Origin: Marisimplicoccus sp038147335 | GTDB taxonomy: Bacteria; Bacteroidota; Bacteroidia; Flavobacteriales; Flavobacteriaceae | Assembly: GCA_038147335.1 (NCBI GenBank) | Contig: JAYQTK010000002.1 | Location: forward strand, 62,001-126,000 | DNA length: 64,000 bases | Direction: 5' to 3' | Shown here: positions 24,045 through 34,458 of the stretch, piece after piece | Numbering within the stretch: the stretch's first letter is position 1 | Layout of the letters: every line of letters begins with the position of its first letter | Program-made: the position numbers and the translations under genes | The notes under the pieces: generated by a model | Database searches by the model: none | What the model was told of the DNA's origin: nothing | What the model saw: only the letters and a program-made list of their open reading frames with translations

Positions 24045-25519
24045 TAAGATTTTGAAAATATTACTTTATGAGCAGCTGGTTTACCTGAATATATACATGT
24101 AACACCTTTAGAATCAAGGTCTTCAGGAATACACCTTATTGTAGCTTTGGTTTCATTTTTTATAGCTTCTTCAGTTTCATTTGTACCATCCCAACCAGCA
24201 ATTACAAAACCACTTTGAGTTTCAATTAATTTTTTAAAATCATCATAGCTATCTACTTCATGCGTATTATTTTTTAGCTTTTCATTTGATTTCTTAATCA
24301 TGTCATCTTGAATTGATTCAATTGAGTCAACAATTTTATCAACAATTTTATCAAAAGATGTATCAACTTTAGACATGTCATGTCTATAAAAAATGTCAGC
24401 TGAATTATTTTCTATTTCTTTGAGTCCAATTACAATTCTCATAGGAATTCCTTTTACCTCAGAGTCATTAAGTTTAAATCCTAAACTAATATTTTCTCTA
24501 TCATCAATCTTAACTCTAACACCCAAATCTTTTAATTTGTCATGAATTTCATTGGACTTTTCAACTATTTGATCAGAATTTTCTTTTGATTTAATTACAG
24601 GGATTAATATTACTTGAATAGGTGCAAGAAACGGTGGTAAAACCAATCCATTATCATCACTATGAGACATTATCAAGGCACCCATTAGTCTTGTAGATAC
24701 TCCCCAAGAAGTTGCCCAAACATATTCTAATTTTCCAGATTTATCAGCAAATTTTACATCAAAAGCTTTAGCAAAATTTTGACCTAAAAAATGAGATGTA
24801 CCTGCTTGAAGTGCTTTTCCATCTTGCATTAAAGCCTCAATACATAAAGTCTCCTCAGCTCCTGCAAATCTCTCTGACTCAGATTTATATCCTTTAACTA
24901 CAGGCATAGCCATGTATTTTTCAGCAAAGTCAGCATATATATCATTAATTAGTTTTGTTTCATTTAAAGCCTCTTCTTTTGTTGCATGAGCAGTATGACC
25001 TTCTTGCCACAAAAATTCTGCTGTTCTTAAAAAAAGTCTAGTTCTCATTTCCCATCTAACTACATTAGCCCATTGGTTAATTAGAATTGGTAAATCTCTG
25101 TATGACTGGATCCAGTTCTTATATGTTTTCCAAATAATTGCTTCACTAGTAGGTCTAACAATTAATTCTTCTTCTAACTTGGAATCTGGATCAATTATTA
25201 ATTTGCCTTTTTTATCTGGATCATTTTTTAATCTATAATGAGTAACAACCGCACATTCTTTAGCAAAACCCTCAGCATTCTTTTCTTCAGCCTCAAATAG
25301 TGACTTTGGAACAAATAAAGGAAAATAGGCATTTTCATGACCTGTTTCCTTAAACATCTTGTCCAGTTGAGACTTCATTAATTCCCAAATAGAAAAACCA
25401 TAAGGCTTTATAACCATACATCCTCTTACATCAGATGATTCAGCTAAACCTGCTTCTGAGACAATATCATTGTACCACTTTGAATAATTTTCTTCTCTAG
25501 GAGTTATCTTATTTCCCAT
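24041..25519 (-). CDS. proS: Prolyl-tRNA synthetase (archaeal/eukaryotic-type)
   Basis: 492 residues. A class II synthetase that charges tRNA-Pro. Motif 2 is around RWEMRTRLFLRTAEFLWQEGHTAHAT and motif 3 near SWGVSTRLMGALIMSHSDD; the opening ENYSKWYNDIVSEAGLAESS and MVIKPYGFSIWE belong to the shorter form without an editing insertion between motifs 2 and 3. The C-terminal anticodon domain (FLAPIQVILIPV, VKIDDRENISLGFKLNDSE) is followed by a zinc-domain-like end. It is divergent from the lipoprotein gene at 25.6 kb. Confidence 0.95.
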   Translation of the reverse strand: MGNKITPREENYSKWYNDIVSEAGLAESSDVRGCMVIKPYGFSIWELMKSQLDKMFKETGHENAYFPLFVPKSLFEAEEKNAEGFAKECAVVTHYRLKNDPDKKGKLIIDPDSKLEEELIVRPTSEAIIWKTYKNWIQSYRDLPILINQWANVVRWEMRTRLFLRTAEFLWQEGHTAHATKEEALNETKLINDIYADFAEKYMAMPVVKGYKSESERFAGAEETLCIEALMQDGKALQAGTSHFLGQNFAKAFDVKFADKSGKLEYVWATSWGVSTRLMGALIMSHSDDNGLVLPPFLAPIQVILIPVIKSKENSDQIVEKSNEIHDKLKDLGVRVKIDDRENISLGFKLNDSEVKGIPMRIVIGLKEIENNSADIFYRHDMSKVDTSFDKIVDKIVDSIESIQDDMIKKSNEKLKNNTHEVDSYDDFKKLIETQSGFVIAGWDGTNETEEAIKNETKATIRCIPEDLDSKGVTCIYSGKPAAHKVIFSKSY

Positions 25520-25604
25520 TTAATTTGGCATAATTTTTGGTCATAAATAAGTAGATGTAAAATTACATTTTTTAAAATTAAATATTTGTTTTAAATTTAT
25601 AGAA

Positions 25605-26753
25605 ATGCAGAAATTCTTAACAATACTTAAAATATCAGTGTTTTCAGTTCTTTTCATGAGCTGTTCGACGTATTATTTATCGTCTTATTACGAAGATGAT
25701 GGTATTTATGTTTCTACAGACAGAGGAACTAACTATGAAGGAGTATTTGATAATTATGCTCAAGTATCGTTAGATGATTTTACTTCTAGTGATAATGGAA
25801 ATTTACCATGGGGAGCAAAACCAGACTCAAGAGAGATAGTTAATAATTTCTTTCCAAGTTTTGGCAGGTTCTACTACAATCCATTCTTTCATGATATGTC
25901 ATTTAATCCATTCTTTAGTAATAATGGGTTATTTATTAATTATGGGTTTAGTAGTTATCCATTCTTTTATGATAGCTATAGGTTTGGACTCGGATATCCT
26001 TTTTACCCAAGCCCAATTGACTATTATTTAAATCCATATTCATATTTTATTGGAAATTATTATTGGTATTATTTCAGAAATTCAAGAATGTATCCTTGGT
26101 ACTATGGCGGTATGTATGATTCAAGAGTTTATGAAAGATCTTATGCAAATACCTCAGATCCTGCGATTATTAATCAAACTCCAACAATTAGTAACTCAGC
26201 TTCTAGACGTGGTGAAAAGACATCATCTAGTGAAAATTCCAGGTCAACTAATTCAAATGGTGTAAGAGTTTCAAGCATATATTCAAGATTAGGATCTTAT
26301 GGAGGAGTTTATATCGACAGGACTGGAATAAATAATGATAGAATGAATACTACTCCAAACCTAAGACAGTTAAAACAAAATAACTTAATTGGAGTTTATA
26401 GATCAGGAAGTGCTTATTCAAGAAGTACTAACTCAACAAGTTCTATACCTAACCTTAGCGCGATAAAAAATGATGTTGTTAGAGAAACATATCAAAGAAT
26501 TAGATCTATAAATCCAAGCCAAAGAGGAAGCACTTTCCAAGGAAGATCTTTTAATAATGATTCTGGAAGATTCCAAGCAAGCCCAAACTATTTCAACTCA
26601 AATTCTAGGAGATCATCAGGAAATTCTAGTTATTCATCTTCAAGAAGTTCTGGTGGATCCAATTTTAGCTCAGGATCTTCATCAAGTGGAGGTGGTGGCG
26701 GAAGTAGAGCTAGTGCCGGAGGATCTAGAGGTGGTGGCGGTAAGATTCAATAA
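25605..26753 (+). CDS. Lipoprotein rich in Ser, Asn, Tyr and Gly, function unknown
   Basis: 382 residues. The N-terminus is a lipoprotein signal (MQKFLTILKISVFSVLFMSC). Then comes a Tyr/Phe/Pro-rich part (FFPSFGRFYYNPFFHDMS, YYLNPYSYF), a polar Ser/Asn/Arg-rich part, and a low-complexity tail of Ser and Gly (SSSSGGGGGSR near the end). I do not recognise a catalytic domain. It is followed directly (next base after the stop) by the FadL-like porin, so the two are probably partners at the outer membrane. Confidence 0.65.
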   Translation: MQKFLTILKISVFSVLFMSCSTYYLSSYYEDDGIYVSTDRGTNYEGVFDNYAQVSLDDFTSSDNGNLPWGAKPDSREIVNNFFPSFGRFYYNPFFHDMSFNPFFSNNGLFINYGFSSYPFFYDSYRFGLGYPFYPSPIDYYLNPYSYFIGNYYWYYFRNSRMYPWYYGGMYDSRVYERSYANTSDPAIINQTPTISNSASRRGEKTSSSENSRSTNSNGVRVSSIYSRLGSYGGVYIDRTGINNDRMNTTPNLRQLKQNNLIGVYRSGSAYSRSTNSTSSIPNLSAIKNDVVRETYQRIRSINPSQRGSTFQGRSFNNDSGRFQASPNYFNSNSRRSSGNSSYSSSRSSGGSNFSSGSSSSGGGGGSRASAGGSRGGGGKIQ

Positions 26754-28250
26754 ATGATCAAAAAAAGTTTTATAATATACCTATTACTAGGTATATCAGC
26801 TGCTTATTCTCAGACATATGAAGATGTATTGAGATATAATTCATTTTATCATGATGGTAGTTCTAGGTTTAACTCAATGGGAGGTGCATTTGGTGCTCTT
26901 GGAGGAGATTTATCATCAATATCAATTAACCCAGCAGGTTCATCAGTTTTTTTAGAGTCTGAATTTGGGATTTCAATAAACTATAAAAGTCAAGAAATAG
27001 ATAACAGCTTTAATAGCTCATTATCTTCAAGTAAGGACGATCTAATTTCATTTAATCAAGCGGGATTTGTTCTTGTATACGAAAATAGAAAATCTAAGTT
27101 CTCAGTTGCTTACAATATGAACAGGTTAAATGACTTTAATGATTCTTTTTCATTTAGTGGTAACAATAAATCAGGTATTGATAATTATTTTCTCTATTAT
27201 GCTGATGGAATTCCGTACTCAGATTTACTAGTTTACGAAGATGAAACGATTCAAGACGCATATAAGTTTCTTGGAGATAATTATGGGTTTGGAGATCAGC
27301 AAGCTTTTCTTGGTTATCAAAGTTATATTATAAATGAAGATGGAGGTCCATATAATAATTATATTTCTAATGCTATCTACAATAATTTAAATCAAAATGT
27401 CTCAATTTTTAGAAAAGGAGATCATTTTAAACATTCATTAAATTTCAGTAGCTCTTTCAATAATCATATTTTTTTAGGCTTAAATGTTAATTTTCATACT
27501 CTTCAGTTTGAAGAAGATAAAGTATTCAAAGAAGGTGGTTATTTGTCTAATTCCCTTGTAAAAAGAGTTCAATTTGAGGAAAAATTATTTGCTCTTGGTG
27601 AAGGAATATCACTTCAATTAGGGAGTCTTATTAAGATTAAACAACTAAGAATAGGATTATCATATACGACCCCTACCCTTTTAAAAATTGAGGAAGAAAA
27701 TTCACAATACATTGAAAGTGATATTATTGAGAAAGATGGAATCAACACATACAGGATTGACCCAAATACAATCAATTTTTATGATGAATACAAACTAACT
27801 CTTCCATCGAAGTCAACTTTTAGTCTTGCATATATTTTCGGAAGCAAAGGTTTAATTAGCTTAGATTATGAAATAACCAAGTTTAATAATTCAAAATTTG
27901 ATGATAATAACGGAAGGGACTCTTATCTAAATGCTCTCAATTATTCTATTAAAAATAAGTTAGATGGAATATCGGAGTCTATAAGAATTGGTGGTGAGTA
28001 TAGAATTAAAAATTATAATTTGCGAGCAGGTTACTTCTATTACAACGGACCGGATTCTAGTCCTGATAATACCACATCAGGCTTATCAGCTGGAATTGGA
28101 TTTAATTATGGGTATCTTAATATTGATTTAGGTCTTACAAAATCAAACAGTTCTATAGATAATAGATTATATACTAGAGGACTTACAAGTCTATATTCAG
28201 TAGATAAAGATTTACTTAATTTTTATACAACATTTACTATAAAACTTTAA
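26754..28250 (+). CDS. Outer-membrane transport protein (OmpP1/FadL family)
   Basis: 498 residues with a signal peptide (MIKKSFIIYLLLGISAAYSQ). The N-terminal DGSSRFNSMGGAFGALGGDLSSISINPAGSSVF region matches the FadL 'hatch' area with the NPAG motif, and the rest alternates beta strands ending in LLNFYTTFTIKL with a terminal hydrophobic residue. FadL-like channels let hydrophobic compounds cross the outer membrane; flavobacterial members are often annotated as hemin receptors without direct proof. It starts one base after the stop of the upstream lipoprotein. Confidence 0.85.
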   Translation: MIKKSFIIYLLLGISAAYSQTYEDVLRYNSFYHDGSSRFNSMGGAFGALGGDLSSISINPAGSSVFLESEFGISINYKSQEIDNSFNSSLSSSKDDLISFNQAGFVLVYENRKSKFSVAYNMNRLNDFNDSFSFSGNNKSGIDNYFLYYADGIPYSDLLVYEDETIQDAYKFLGDNYGFGDQQAFLGYQSYIINEDGGPYNNYISNAIYNNLNQNVSIFRKGDHFKHSLNFSSSFNNHIFLGLNVNFHTLQFEEDKVFKEGGYLSNSLVKRVQFEEKLFALGEGISLQLGSLIKIKQLRIGLSYTTPTLLKIEEENSQYIESDIIEKDGINTYRIDPNTINFYDEYKLTLPSKSTFSLAYIFGSKGLISLDYEITKFNNSKFDDNNGRDSYLNALNYSIKNKLDGISESIRIGGEYRIKNYNLRAGYFYYNGPDSSPDNTTSGLSAGIGFNYGYLNIDLGLTKSNSSIDNRLYTRGLTSLYSVDKDLLNFYTTFTIKL

Positions 28251-28273
28251 CTTCTATTTAACTTCATAATAAC

Positions 28274-28281
28274 TATCTTTG
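28274..28281 (+). promoter_or_regulatory. -7 element TATCTTTG of the folE-cysS-yidD-lgt operon
   Basis: TATCTTTG matches TAnnTTTG and ends 20 nt before the folE ATG. No clear TTG at -33. Confidence 0.45.
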
Positions 28282-28301
28282 TTTAACTCAAATTTTAAAA
28301 A

Positions 28302-28985
28302 ATGAAAGTACAAGAATTACTAGATAAAGAGATTGATTCAATTGGTGATGATCACATTGGATCAAACACTGAAGAGACACCTCTTAAAGATGGAGCTTTT
28401 GATATACCTGATACAGAAAAGGTAGGCCTTATACAAAAAAAGGTTTATGAAATTCTGGATATACTTGGAATGGACCTGACTGATGATAGTTTAAGAGGAA
28501 CACCAAGAAGAGTTGCTAAAATGTTTGTTAATGAAATTTTCTCTGGAATTAATCCAAAGAATAAACCGGAGATGTCAACATTTGAAAATAAGTATAACTA
28601 CGGAGAAATGCTTGTTGAAAAGAATATAACACTTTATTCTACATGTGAACATCATCTTCTTCCTATTGTAGGATTGGCTCATGTTGCATATATATCTAAT
28701 GGTAATGTTATTGGGCTTTCCAAAATAAATAGAATAGTGAGATATTTTGCTGAGAGACCTCAAGTACAAGAAAGATTGACAATACAGATAGTTAGAGAGC
28801 TTCAAAAAGCTTTAAACACAGACGATGTTGCATGTGTAATTGATGCTAAGCACTTGTGTGTAAACTCTAGAGGTATTAAAGATATTAACTCAAGTACTGT
28901 TACTTCTGAGTTTGGAGGTAAATTTAAAAAAGAGAAAGTTAAAAGAGAGTTTTTAGACTATATCAAACTTGAGTCTGAACTTTAA
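28302..28985 (+). CDS. folE: GTP cyclohydrolase I
   Basis: 227 residues. The enzyme opens GTP and forms dihydroneopterin triphosphate, the first step of folate synthesis. Zinc ligands are C115 and H118 in STCEHHLLPIVG and C186 in AKHLCVNSRG; GLSKINRIVRYFAERPQVQERLT is the signature. The stop overlaps the cysS ATG (TAATG). The N-terminal 45 residues are acidic and variable. Confidence 0.96.
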   Translation: MKVQELLDKEIDSIGDDHIGSNTEETPLKDGAFDIPDTEKVGLIQKKVYEILDILGMDLTDDSLRGTPRRVAKMFVNEIFSGINPKNKPEMSTFENKYNYGEMLVEKNITLYSTCEHHLLPIVGLAHVAYISNGNVIGLSKINRIVRYFAERPQVQERLTIQIVRELQKALNTDDVACVIDAKHLCVNSRGIKDINSSTVTSEFGGKFKKEKVKREFLDYIKLESEL

Positions 28986-30424
28986 TGTCACAAAAAAAAT
29001 TATACATATACAACTCATTAACAAGTTCTAAAGAGAAATTTAAATCCTTAAGAAATAATAGTGTTGGTATGTATGTCTGTGGCCCCACTGTCTACAGTGA
29101 TGTTCACCTGGGTAATTGTAGAACATTTATTTCCTTTGATGTAATATACAGATATCTAAAGCATTTAGGATATAACGTTAGATACGTTAGGAACATAACT
29201 GATGTTGGGCATCTAGAAGATACTGGTGAAGATAAAATTTCTAAAAAAGCAAAGATTGAACAGCTTGAGCCAATGGAAATAGCTCAAAAATACACTAATA
29301 GTTTTAGAGAAATTTTAAAAAAATTTAATGTATTAGATCCAAGCATAGAACCAACTGCATCAGGACATATAACCGAACAAATCTCAATAATTGAAGATTT
29401 AATACAAAAGAATCTTGCATATATATCTAATGGATCTGTTTACTTTGATATATCGAATTACAATGACATTGATTCGTATGGTAAACTCTCTGGGAGAGAT
29501 CTAGATAATATTAAATCTAACTCAAGAGATCTTGTTAGTCAAGATGATAAAAAAAACGAATTTGATTTTGCACTTTGGAAAAAAGCTGAAAAAAATCATT
29601 TAATGAGGTGGAATTCTCCTTGGGGTGAGGGATTTCCTGGCTGGCACCTTGAATGTACGGCTATGAGTAAAAAATATTTAGGTGATGAATTTGATATTCA
29701 TGGAGGAGGAATTGATCTTAAATTTCCTCATCATGATTGTGAAATTGCCCAATGTGTTGGACATACTGGCAAACAGCCTGCAAAATTTTGGATGCATGCA
29801 AACATGCTTACATTAAATAACAAGAAGATGTCTAAGTCAACAGGTAATAATATTTTGCCAAATGAATTATTTTCAGGAAATAATGAACAATTTTCAAAGC
29901 CATATGATCCAAATATTGTCAGATTCTTCTTTTTACAGGCAAATTATAGAAGTGAATTAGATATTAGTGAGTCTGCAATTCAAGCATCTGAAAAGGGATT
30001 TAATAGACTAATTGAAATCATAAATAGACTTAGTCTAGTTAAGACAGTTAAAACAAAAAATGATAAACTTCTAGATACTATTAAAAAATGGGAAAATAAT
30101 TGTTATGATTGCCTTAATGATGACTTTAATACTCCAATGCTTTTAGCTGAGATATTTAATTCAAATAAAATAATAAATGACATTGAAAATGACGTAACTA
30201 AAATTAGTCAAGTTGAAAAAGATTATTTCATTAATTTATTTGATATTTTCTTAAATAAAATTCTAGGCTTAAATTTCAAAAAAGATAAAATAAATAATGA
30301 CTCAGTTCTAGAAATTCTCTTAAAGCTAAGAGATAATGCAAGAAAGCATAAAGATTACAAACTTTCTGATAGTATTAGAGACGAATTAGCTAAAATTGGA
30401 ATTAATCTAAATGATAAAGATTAG
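28985..30424 (+). CDS. cysS: Cysteinyl-tRNA synthetase
   Basis: 479 residues. Class I synthetase for tRNA-Cys. The zinc-binding cysteine and HIGH-like motif are in YVCGPTVYSDVHLGNCRTF, later zinc ligands in FPGWHLECTAMS and FPHHDCEIAQC, and the KMSKS loop in NNKKMSKSTGN. The anticodon-binding helical domain ends with DSIRDELAKIGI. It overlaps folE by one base and yidD by 14. Confidence 0.96.
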   Translation: MSQKKLYIYNSLTSSKEKFKSLRNNSVGMYVCGPTVYSDVHLGNCRTFISFDVIYRYLKHLGYNVRYVRNITDVGHLEDTGEDKISKKAKIEQLEPMEIAQKYTNSFREILKKFNVLDPSIEPTASGHITEQISIIEDLIQKNLAYISNGSVYFDISNYNDIDSYGKLSGRDLDNIKSNSRDLVSQDDKKNEFDFALWKKAEKNHLMRWNSPWGEGFPGWHLECTAMSKKYLGDEFDIHGGGIDLKFPHHDCEIAQCVGHTGKQPAKFWMHANMLTLNNKKMSKSTGNNILPNELFSGNNEQFSKPYDPNIVRFFFLQANYRSELDISESAIQASEKGFNRLIEIINRLSLVKTVKTKNDKLLDTIKKWENNCYDCLNDDFNTPMLLAEIFNSNKIINDIENDVTKISQVEKDYFINLFDIFLNKILGLNFKKDKINNDSVLEILLKLRDNARKHKDYKLSDSIRDELAKIGINLNDKD

Positions 30425-30641
30425 CAGACTTCTTGCATTTCCATTTATTTTCTTAATAAGAATATATAGACTTTTTATTTCTCCATTAATAGGACGTAAT
30501 TGTAGATACTCTCCTACCTGTTCTGAATATGGAATAACTGCTTTAAAAAAACATGGCGTTTTTACTGGTACTTACTTGACTGTAAGAAGAATAATAAGAT
30601 GTAACTCATTATTCAAGGGTGGGTATGATCCAGTTCCATAA
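30411..30641 (+). CDS. yidD: Membrane protein insertion efficiency factor YidD
   Basis: 76 residues. N-terminal amphipathic/hydrophobic segment (LLAFPFIFLIRIYRLFISPLI) followed by the signature RYSPTCSEYGITALKKHG and GGYDPVP at the end. YidD assists YidC in placing membrane proteins. It overlaps the end of cysS and is followed by lgt in the same operon. Confidence 0.93.
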   Translation: MIKISRLLAFPFIFLIRIYRLFISPLIGRNCRYSPTCSEYGITALKKHGVFTGTYLTVRRIIRCNSLFKGGYDPVP

Positions 30642-30660
30642 ATTATCTATATATTTAAAC

Positions 30661-31521
30661 ATGCTAATTAACCAGATAAAATGGTCACCAAACGAAACTT
30701 TAATTGAAATTGGTGGCTTCTCCATTTACATTTATAGCCTTATGTTTATTCTCGCTTTTATTCTTGGATATAACCTAGTTAAATCATTCTTTGTTAAAGA
30801 AAAGATAGACGAGAAATATTTAGATCCAATGTTAATATATATGGTAGTATCTATTTTTTTAGGTGCTAGGTTAGGTGAAGTGTTTTTTTATCAATGGGGT
30901 TATTATCAAAACCACTTAATTGAAATACTTCTTCCGATTCAAGAATCTCCAAACTCATCTCTTCTAGGTTTAATTGATGGTTATAAGTTTACAGGATTTA
31001 GGGGCCTTGCTAGCCATGGTGCTGCAATTGGAGTTTTTATAGGTTTATATTTATTCATAAAAAAATATAAGTTTAAAAACTTTTTATGGATTTTTGACAG
31101 ACTTACAATCCCAATAGCTATTGGTGGGGCATTTGTTAGAATTGGTAATTTTTTTAATTCAGAAATTCTAGGAAAATACACTGATTCTAATTGGGGAATA
31201 GTTTTTGAAAACAGGGGCGAGACTCTTCCAAGACATCCTGCTCAACTATATGAATCATTTGGATATATTATTCTTTTTATAATTCTCTATAAACTCTATC
31301 AATCTTCAAATATAAGAGATAGAAAAGGTGTATTATCTGGCTATTTTTTAATTGGACTTTGTTTTATAAGATTTATGGTAGAATTTGTAAAAGAAAGTCA
31401 AGGTGGAATAGAAACATTTCTTCCTGGTCTATCCACAGGTCAATGGCTTAGTATACCTTTTATAATTTTAGGTTTTATTTTATTATTTAATAAGGGAGGA
31501 ACTACAAAAACTATTAATTAG
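30661..31521 (+). CDS. lgt: Prolipoprotein diacylglyceryl transferase
   Basis: 286 residues from the ATG at 30661 (MLINQIKWSPNE); the longer frame that begins inside yidD looks spurious. The enzyme attaches diacylglyceryl to the lipobox cysteine of lipoproteins, of which several occur here. Seven helices are suggested; the conserved GLASHGAAIGVF and GGAFVRIGNFFNSE segments (with the signature arginine) and RHPAQLYES are visible. It converges with secDF, overlapping it by four bases at the stops. Confidence 0.95.
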   Translation: MLINQIKWSPNETLIEIGGFSIYIYSLMFILAFILGYNLVKSFFVKEKIDEKYLDPMLIYMVVSIFLGARLGEVFFYQWGYYQNHLIEILLPIQESPNSSLLGLIDGYKFTGFRGLASHGAAIGVFIGLYLFIKKYKFKNFLWIFDRLTIPIAIGGAFVRIGNFFNSEILGKYTDSNWGIVFENRGETLPRHPAQLYESFGYIILFIILYKLYQSSNIRDRKGVLSGYFLIGLCFIRFMVEFVKESQGGIETFLPGLSTGQWLSIPFIILGFILLFNKGGTTKTIN

Positions 31522-34439
31522 TTTTTATTCCTGTATGAATCAAACATTATAGGTGTAGCTATAAATACTGATGAGTAAGTTCCAACCATTACACCAATAA
31601 TAAGAGCAAACATAAATCCTCTAATTGACTCACCTCCAAAAATAAAAATTGCTATAAGAACAATTAAAGTTGTTAGTGATGTATTAAGTGTTCTACTTAA
31701 AGTACTATTAAGGGCAGTATTTACTGTTGTCTCACTATCCCAAGATGAATGAATTTTAAAGAATTCTCGGATCCTATCAAACACAACTACTGTATCATTT
31801 AAGGAGTAACCTATAACAGTTAAGAGGGCAGCTATAAATGCTTGATTTATTTCCATATTGAAAGGCATAATCTTATATGTCAATGAAAATATACCAAGAA
31901 CTATTAACACATCATGGAACACAGCTGAGACTGCTCCAAGTGAAAACTGCCATTTCTGAAACCTGAGAAGAATATAGAAAAACACAATTACTAAAGAACC
32001 TAGTATAGCCCAAACTGAATTTTGTTTAATATCATCAGCAATTGTTGGACCCACTTTAATACTAGACATAATACCAACCTCATCTCCAACTGAAAACTGA
32101 TCATAAGAAAGAGGATCATCGTAAATAGAATTCAAGTTTTCAAAAAGTATATTTTTGATTTCATTATCAACTTCTAATCCCTCCTGATCTACTTTGTATT
32201 TTGTTGTAATCTTTAATTGATTTGCTGCTCCAAAAGTTTTTACTTCAGCACTTCCAAATGCATCATTAAGTGTAGACTCTATATCAGAAGATTTAACTTC
32301 CTTATCAAATCTAACAATGTAAGATCTTCCACCTAAGAAGTCAACACCCTGATTTAATCCCTGAAATAATAGAGAACTAAGGCTAATAAGAACAAGAACA
32401 GATGATATTACATATGTAGCTTTCCTTTTACCTAGAAACTTAATCTTCAAGTTACTGAAGAGATCTTTTGTTGATTTAGTTGAAAATTCAAGTTTACCGG
32501 ATTTAAATACCTTGTTGTCTATTAGCAATCTTGTGATAAATATTGCAGTAAATAGTGATGTTGCAATTCCAATAAGTAAGGTTGTTGCAAAACCTTTAAT
32601 TGGTCCCGTTCCAAATATATATAATACTAGTGCAGTTAAACCAGTTGTTATATTGGCATCCAAGATTGAAGAAAGAGCGTTATTGAAACCATCATTAATT
32701 GATTGTTTTAAACCTTTTTCTTTCTTTAGCTCTTCTCTAACTCTTTCAAAAATAAGAACATTCGCATCTACTGATATACCAATTGTAAGAACTATACCTG
32801 CTATACCTGGTAGAGTAAGAACAGCTCCTAAACCAGCAAGAATTCCGAATATTAAAACAATGTTTAGTATTAAAGCTATATCAGCAAATATACCAGATGG
32901 TCCATAGTAAAATATCATCCAAACCAGTACAAAGGTAAGTGCAATTAAAAATGAATATATACCACTATCAATTGCCTCTTGTCCTAATGATGGACCTACT
33001 ACCTCAGATTGAATAATAGTTGCAGATGCAGGTAATTTACCTGCTCTTAAAACGTTTGCTAAGTCAATTGCCTCATTTAAATCAAAATCACCTGTAATTT
33101 CAGATCTTCCCCCACTAATAGCACCTCTAGTAACTCCAGGAGCAGAATATACAATATCATCTAGGACTATAGCAATATTTGAGTTCTGTCTATAAGCAAC
33201 ATCTGTAAGATTTTCCCAAATCCTGGCACCTTGGGCATTCATTTGCATTGAAACAGCAGGATTTCCAACAGCATCATAACTTTGTGATGCATCAACAACT
33301 ACTCCTCCACTTAGCGGTGAGGTATCTTCCCTATTAGATTTAATTGCATATAGACTAGTTAAACCATCTTGATCAACCTTACCCCATAAAAATTTAGTAA
33401 ATCTGTAATCTCTTGGCAATAATCTTCTAACTTCAGGCAGTGACAAATATGAATCAACTAATTCTTGATCTCTAGGTAAAAATCTTCCTAGAATAGGACC
33501 TCCCTGGAAACTAAATGCTCTTACAAGGCCTAATAATGGACTTGAAGTATTTTGGATTGAGTCTGAAGACTGTTCAACTTCAGATAAAAGATCATCTATA
33601 TCAGATTGATTGGATTCTGATTGTTCATTATTTATTTCAAGTGATGATAAATATTGATTAGCAGAAACTAAAAATTCTGCAAAGTCATCATTTTTAAAAG
33701 TTTCCCAGAACTCTAGTTGGGCTGTGCTTTGTAATAGGTTCTGAATTCTATCTATATCTTTTGCACCAGGAAGCTCAATTAAAATCCTTCCTGATGTACC
33801 TAATCTTTGAATATTAGGTTGAGTAACTCCAAACTTATCAATACGCTTTCTTAAAACTTCAAATGCAGAAACTATAGATTCATCAATTTTCGATCTTAAA
33901 ATTGATTTCATTTCATCATCAGATGTATCAAATGAAACCTCCGAACTCAAAGTTCTATTACCAAAAATTTCTGGAGATGTTAATCTAGTTTGATTAGTAC
34001 TTGAATCAAATGCTTCGAAGAAAGATTCTAGATAAGTCTGATCAGATTGTTTTTGAAGTTCATCAGCATCATCAAGGGCTGCTAGAAATTTTGAGTTAGT
34101 TGAGTTTTCTGCAAGACCTTTCAATAGATCTTTTATTGAAATTTGTAAAATAACATTTATACCACCCTTTAAATCAAGACCTTGATTTAATTCTTTCTGC
34201 TTTGCATCATTGTAGGATGAATACATCAAAACTGGAAAATCACCAATAGAATCTAAAAACCTAACCTCTTCTCTAGCTCTTTTCTCTGCGAATGAAATTT
34301 CGTTCTCTGAAATCTTTTCAATTGCAGCATTTTTTGCTTTATTTTCAAGAGTTGATGATATAAAAGTAAAAGAAAGCTGGTAGATGCTAACTAAACCAAA
34401 TAATATCGCAAAAGTTTTAATTAATGAATTTCCTTGCAT
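31518..34439 (-). CDS. secDF: SecDF, fused protein-export membrane protein
   Basis: 973 residues joining SecD and SecF, as usual in Bacteroidota. It uses the proton gradient to help pull proteins through SecYEG. SecD features: helix near the start, GLDLKGGINVILQ, VLRKRIDKFGVTQPNI, GRILIELPG, and TIGISVDANVLIFERVREEL. SecF features: LNQGVDFLGGRSYIVRF and VIGYSLNDTVVVFDRIRE. An acidic, Ser-rich insert at about residues 262-295 is variable. It converges with lgt. Confidence 0.96.
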   Translation of the reverse strand: MQGNSLIKTFAILFGLVSIYQLSFTFISSTLENKAKNAAIEKISENEISFAEKRAREEVRFLDSIGDFPVLMYSSYNDAKQKELNQGLDLKGGINVILQISIKDLLKGLAENSTNSKFLAALDDADELQKQSDQTYLESFFEAFDSSTNQTRLTSPEIFGNRTLSSEVSFDTSDDEMKSILRSKIDESIVSAFEVLRKRIDKFGVTQPNIQRLGTSGRILIELPGAKDIDRIQNLLQSTAQLEFWETFKNDDFAEFLVSANQYLSSLEINNEQSESNQSDIDDLLSEVEQSSDSIQNTSSPLLGLVRAFSFQGGPILGRFLPRDQELVDSYLSLPEVRRLLPRDYRFTKFLWGKVDQDGLTSLYAIKSNREDTSPLSGGVVVDASQSYDAVGNPAVSMQMNAQGARIWENLTDVAYRQNSNIAIVLDDIVYSAPGVTRGAISGGRSEITGDFDLNEAIDLANVLRAGKLPASATIIQSEVVGPSLGQEAIDSGIYSFLIALTFVLVWMIFYYGPSGIFADIALILNIVLIFGILAGLGAVLTLPGIAGIVLTIGISVDANVLIFERVREELKKEKGLKQSINDGFNNALSSILDANITTGLTALVLYIFGTGPIKGFATTLLIGIATSLFTAIFITRLLIDNKVFKSGKLEFSTKSTKDLFSNLKIKFLGKRKATYVISSVLVLISLSSLLFQGLNQGVDFLGGRSYIVRFDKEVKSSDIESTLNDAFGSAEVKTFGAANQLKITTKYKVDQEGLEVDNEIKNILFENLNSIYDDPLSYDQFSVGDEVGIMSSIKVGPTIADDIKQNSVWAILGSLVIVFFYILLRFQKWQFSLGAVSAVFHDVLIVLGIFSLTYKIMPFNMEINQAFIAALLTVIGYSLNDTVVVFDRIREFFKIHSSWDSETTVNTALNSTLSRTLNTSLTTLIVLIAIFIFGGESIRGFMFALIIGVMVGTYSSVFIATPIMFDSYRNKN

Positions 34440-34458
34440 GATATAATTTTAATGCCTG

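Noticed and set aside
30619..30660. Longer start for lgt inside yidD
   Set aside because: The extra 14 residues are not family-like; MLINQIKW at 30661 is the natural start.
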